From the NCBI GenBank assembly GCA_964549635.1, contig CAZJVJ010000019.1:1-14836 (forward strand): a stretch of DNA of 14,836 bases, written 5' to 3'. The DNA comes from VGNY01 sp964549635 (lineage in GTDB: Bacteria; Chloroflexota; Dehalococcoidia; GIF9; UBA5629). The notes beneath the pieces are model-generated. The model did not search any database. It worked only from the letters and a program-made list of their open reading frames with translations, and was not told the DNA's origin. This document shows, in pieces, positions 12,654-14,836 of the stretch; the stretch's first letter is position 1; each line of letters begins with the position of its first letter. The position numbers and the translations under genes were made by a program.

Positions 12654-14836
12654 ATGCCCCAAAAAAGAACCTCAGCTAAAAAAGCAGGTGCTGACAGGAC
12701 CAGAAAGCGCAAATCTTCTGTGTTCCCGGTTGTTTTGAGGTTGTTACTTTTGATTCTCACTATAGCGTTAATCTTGTGGTTTTGGCCCCGTGTAACTAAT
12801 TGGGCCATCAATACCTGGGAAACCATAGCTATCTTCCTTACTACCACGTGGGAAAACCTGCTAGGGGTTCTGGGAATCGGACTCGCCCTAATAGCCATAG
12901 CTTTATGCATAATAGTCTGGATATTCGCAAAAGGCCGTTTTTCCCTGTTTTCCAGATACTGGCAATGGTGGCTCGGCGGAATTCCACTTGCTTTCGCCAT
13001 CTGGGGACTATCAGCTTTCTTCACCCCCGGAAGCGGAATTATCAGTGAGACAACCCTAGGAGGTAAAGTTGGCAAAGGTATCATCAGTGATTCTTACGTA
13101 GTGGGGGCATGGCGGCTAGCTGGTCTAGTTTTCTTAGGTGTTTTGATATTAGCCCCGAGATGGACCTGGCACTTAATAGCGAACCTATTCACAGGTATAG
13201 GCAAGCTCTTCAAATTTGTGTGGCATGGCATTGCAAAAGCCTTTCAACCCCGCCCTAAAATTAAAGTCGAACCGGTAAAGAGGGAGCTGGAAATCACCAG
13301 AAGGGAACAAGAGCCGATTGTACAAGTACCCAACTCCACATTACCTAAAACAGCTGAGATAACAACTTCCGAAGCGTGGCAGCTGGGAAAATACCAGGCA
13401 GTGTTAACTGCTGGAGGCTGGCAATTACCACCCATTAGCATCCTGGATAAGCCAACAGAAGTGGAGCTAAGCCAGAGTGATATCGAAAAGCGAGCCCAGC
13501 TAATCGAAGAGGCCTTGGCTAGCTACGGCGTCGAAGCCAAGGTAGTCCAGATAAACGTCGGCCCCACCGTAACTCAATTCGGCGTTGAGCCAGGCTGGGA
13601 CCGTAAGTACAAGGAAATCAGAGAGCGTGACAAGGACGGCAATATCAAAGTCCGCCTGGAGGAGGTATCAAAGACCAGGGTCAAGGTAGACCGCATCTGC
13701 TCTCTAGCCAACGACCTCGCCCTGGCACTGGCAGCACCAAGCATCAGAATCGAAGCCCCAGTGCCCGGTAAATCAATGGTCGGCATCGAAGTCCCTAACA
13801 CCACCTTCGGCCTCGTCAACCTCAGAAGCGTCATCGAGAGCACCACCTTCCAGAAAGCCTACGCTAAATCTAAACTGGCACTGGCTCTGGGCAAAGGCGC
13901 CGGCGGTGAAACTGTGGCCGCCGACCTCACCAGAATGCCACACTTACTCATCGCCGGAGCCACCGGCAGCGGCAAAACGGCCTGCCTCAACTCAATCATC
14001 TGCTGCCTACTCATCCACAATACCCCAGATGACGTCCAGTTCATCATGATTGACCCCAAGCGCGTAGAATTGGTTAACTTCAACAGCCTCCCACACCTCA
14101 TAGCTCCAGTGGTCGTCGACACCGATAAGGCTGTACTGGCACTGCGCTGGCTCAACAGGGAAATGGACAACCGCTACCATAAGTTCGCTCAGGCCGGAGC
14201 ACGTAATATAGAAAGCTACAACAAAAACCACCAACCAGGGGAGACAATGCCCTATATAGTACTGATTATAGATGAACTGGCTGATTTGATGATGGCAGCT
14301 TTCGATGAGGTGGAACACACACTATGCCGCCTGGCTCAAATGGCACGAGCTACAGGCATACATCTCATCGTGGCAACACAACGCCCCTCAGTAGACGTTG
14401 TCACCGGCCTCATAAAAGCTAATTTCCCTACCCGCATCAGCTTCGCCCTCACTTCACAAGTGGACTCACGCACCATACTGGACTCCGCCGGCGCCGAAAA
14501 GCTCCTGGGCAGAGGAGATATGCTTTACATGCCCACCGATGCCGCTAAACCAAAACGCCTCCAGGGAACTTTTATCTCCGACGCCGAAATCGAGCGCATA
14601 GTCTATTTCTGGAACAACCAGCGCCGACCCGAGATGACACCAGTTAGATTCGACGAAATAGACGAGCTCACCTCAAAGGAAAAGAACGGTGAAGATACCC
14701 TCATGGAGGCTGCCAGACAACTAGCCAGAGAACATAAATATATCTCCACTTCATTTCTCCAGCGCCGCCTCCGTATCGGATACCCCAGAGCTGCCCGAAT
14801 TATGGAAAAACTGGAAGAAGAAGGCTACAAAAGAGA
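12654..14836 (+). CDS. ftsK: DNA translocase FtsK/SpoIIIE (C-terminus runs off the right edge)
   Basis: The frame opened by ATG12654 stays open to the window end (727 codons). It encodes an ATP-driven DNA pump that clears chromosome ends from the division septum. A basic N-terminus (4-20) is followed by four predicted membrane helices (about 23-45, 66-92, 104-123, 150-168), a short linker (about 190-255), then the motor: the LPPISILDKP alpha-domain entry (258-267), Walker A GATGSGKT (435-442), Walker B LIIDELADL with Asp540-Glu541, and VATQRPSVDVVTGLIKANFP nearby. The last visible part, with STSFLQRRLRIGYPRAARIM, is the DNA-recognising winged-helix gamma domain, so only a short C-terminal end is missing. 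GAGGT lies 11 bases before the ATG, at the end of rnj. The linker is short, as in SpoIIIE-sized proteins. Confidence 0.93.
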   Translation, partial: MPQKRTSAKKAGADRTRKRKSSVFPVVLRLLLLILTIALILWFWPRVTNWAINTWETIAIFLTTTWENLLGVLGIGLALIAIALCIIVWIFAKGRFSLFSRYWQWWLGGIPLAFAIWGLSAFFTPGSGIISETTLGGKVGKGIISDSYVVGAWRLAGLVFLGVLILAPRWTWHLIANLFTGIGKLFKFVWHGIAKAFQPRPKIKVEPVKRELEITRREQEPIVQVPNSTLPKTAEITTSEAWQLGKYQAVLTAGGWQLPPISILDKPTEVELSQSDIEKRAQLIEEALASYGVEAKVVQINVGPTVTQFGVEPGWDRKYKEIRERDKDGNIKVRLEEVSKTRVKVDRICSLANDLALALAAPSIRIEAPVPGKSMVGIEVPNTTFGLVNLRSVIESTTFQKAYAKSKLALALGKGAGGETVAADLTRMPHLLIAGATGSGKTACLNSIICCLLIHNTPDDVQFIMIDPKRVELVNFNSLPHLIAPVVVDTDKAVLALRWLNREMDNRYHKFAQAGARNIESYNKNHQPGETMPYIVLIIDELADLMMAAFDEVEHTLCRLAQMARATGIHLIVATQRPSVDVVTGLIKANFPTRISFALTSQVDSRTILDSAGAEKLLGRGDMLYMPTDAAKPKRLQGTFISDAEIERIVYFWNNQRRPEMTPVRFDEIDELTSKEKNGEDTLMEAARQLAREHKYISTSFLQRRLRIGYPRAARIMEKLEEEGYKR

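Noticed and set aside
12544..12738. Small + strand frame bridging rnj and ftsK
   Set aside because: It is out of frame with both genes and overlaps them; the ftsK frame from 12654 explains the region.
12515..13084. 189-codon minus-strand frame across the rnj-ftsK junction
   Set aside because: It is antisense to the C-terminus of RNase J and the membrane domain of FtsK, both of which are well supported; no family recognised.

Overview
This window looks like a stretch of chromosomal core from a Chloroflexota bacterium, most likely of the class Dehalococcoidia. That is an inference from gene content, gene order and protein style (orphan HDAC-family enzyme, secDF, proBA, RNase PH, a TSUP permease with a DUF1634 partner, family-4 UDG, RNase J, FtsK), not from a database search. 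Moderate GC, mixed ATG/GTG/TTG starts and few clear Shine-Dalgarno sites fit this. No tRNA, rRNA or CRISPR array was seen.

Left edge (1-718): the N-terminus of an ISL3-family transposase runs off the window on the minus strand. It is followed by about 570 bp with no supportable gene, which probably holds one end of the insertion sequence. An intact HDAC-family hydrolase (719-1756, +) comes next. It converges on a minus-strand block reading cca-like tRNA nucleotidyltransferase, secD, secF (5617 down to 1798). secD and secF overlap by a GTGA.

Centre (5618-8972): an 87 bp divergent region drives cca leftward and proB-proA (proline biosynthesis) rightward. Both promoters are near-consensus and end about 8 bases before the ATG, so both mRNAs are predicted to be leaderless. 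RNase PH (rph, -) converges on proA and has its own extended -10 promoter.

Right part (9114-14836, all +): a TSUP-family permease with a DUF1634 membrane partner, then a family-4 uracil-DNA glycosylase (again with a leaderless-type promoter), RNase J, and FtsK/SpoIIIE, which runs off the right edge missing only its extreme C-terminus. The spacing suggests UDG-rnj-ftsK is one transcription unit.

The window is mostly housekeeping: protein export (SecDF), tRNA and RNA 3'-end maturation (CCA enzyme, RNase PH, RNase J), proline synthesis, uracil repair and chromosome segregation. I see no new defence or mobile system. The points most worth a second look are: (i) the recurring leaderless promoter layout; (ii) a consensus-like beta-clamp-binding peptide (QLSLF) at the extreme C-terminus of the UDG; (iii) replacement of the functionally important SecF TM4 aspartate by asparagine while the SecD counterpart is kept.
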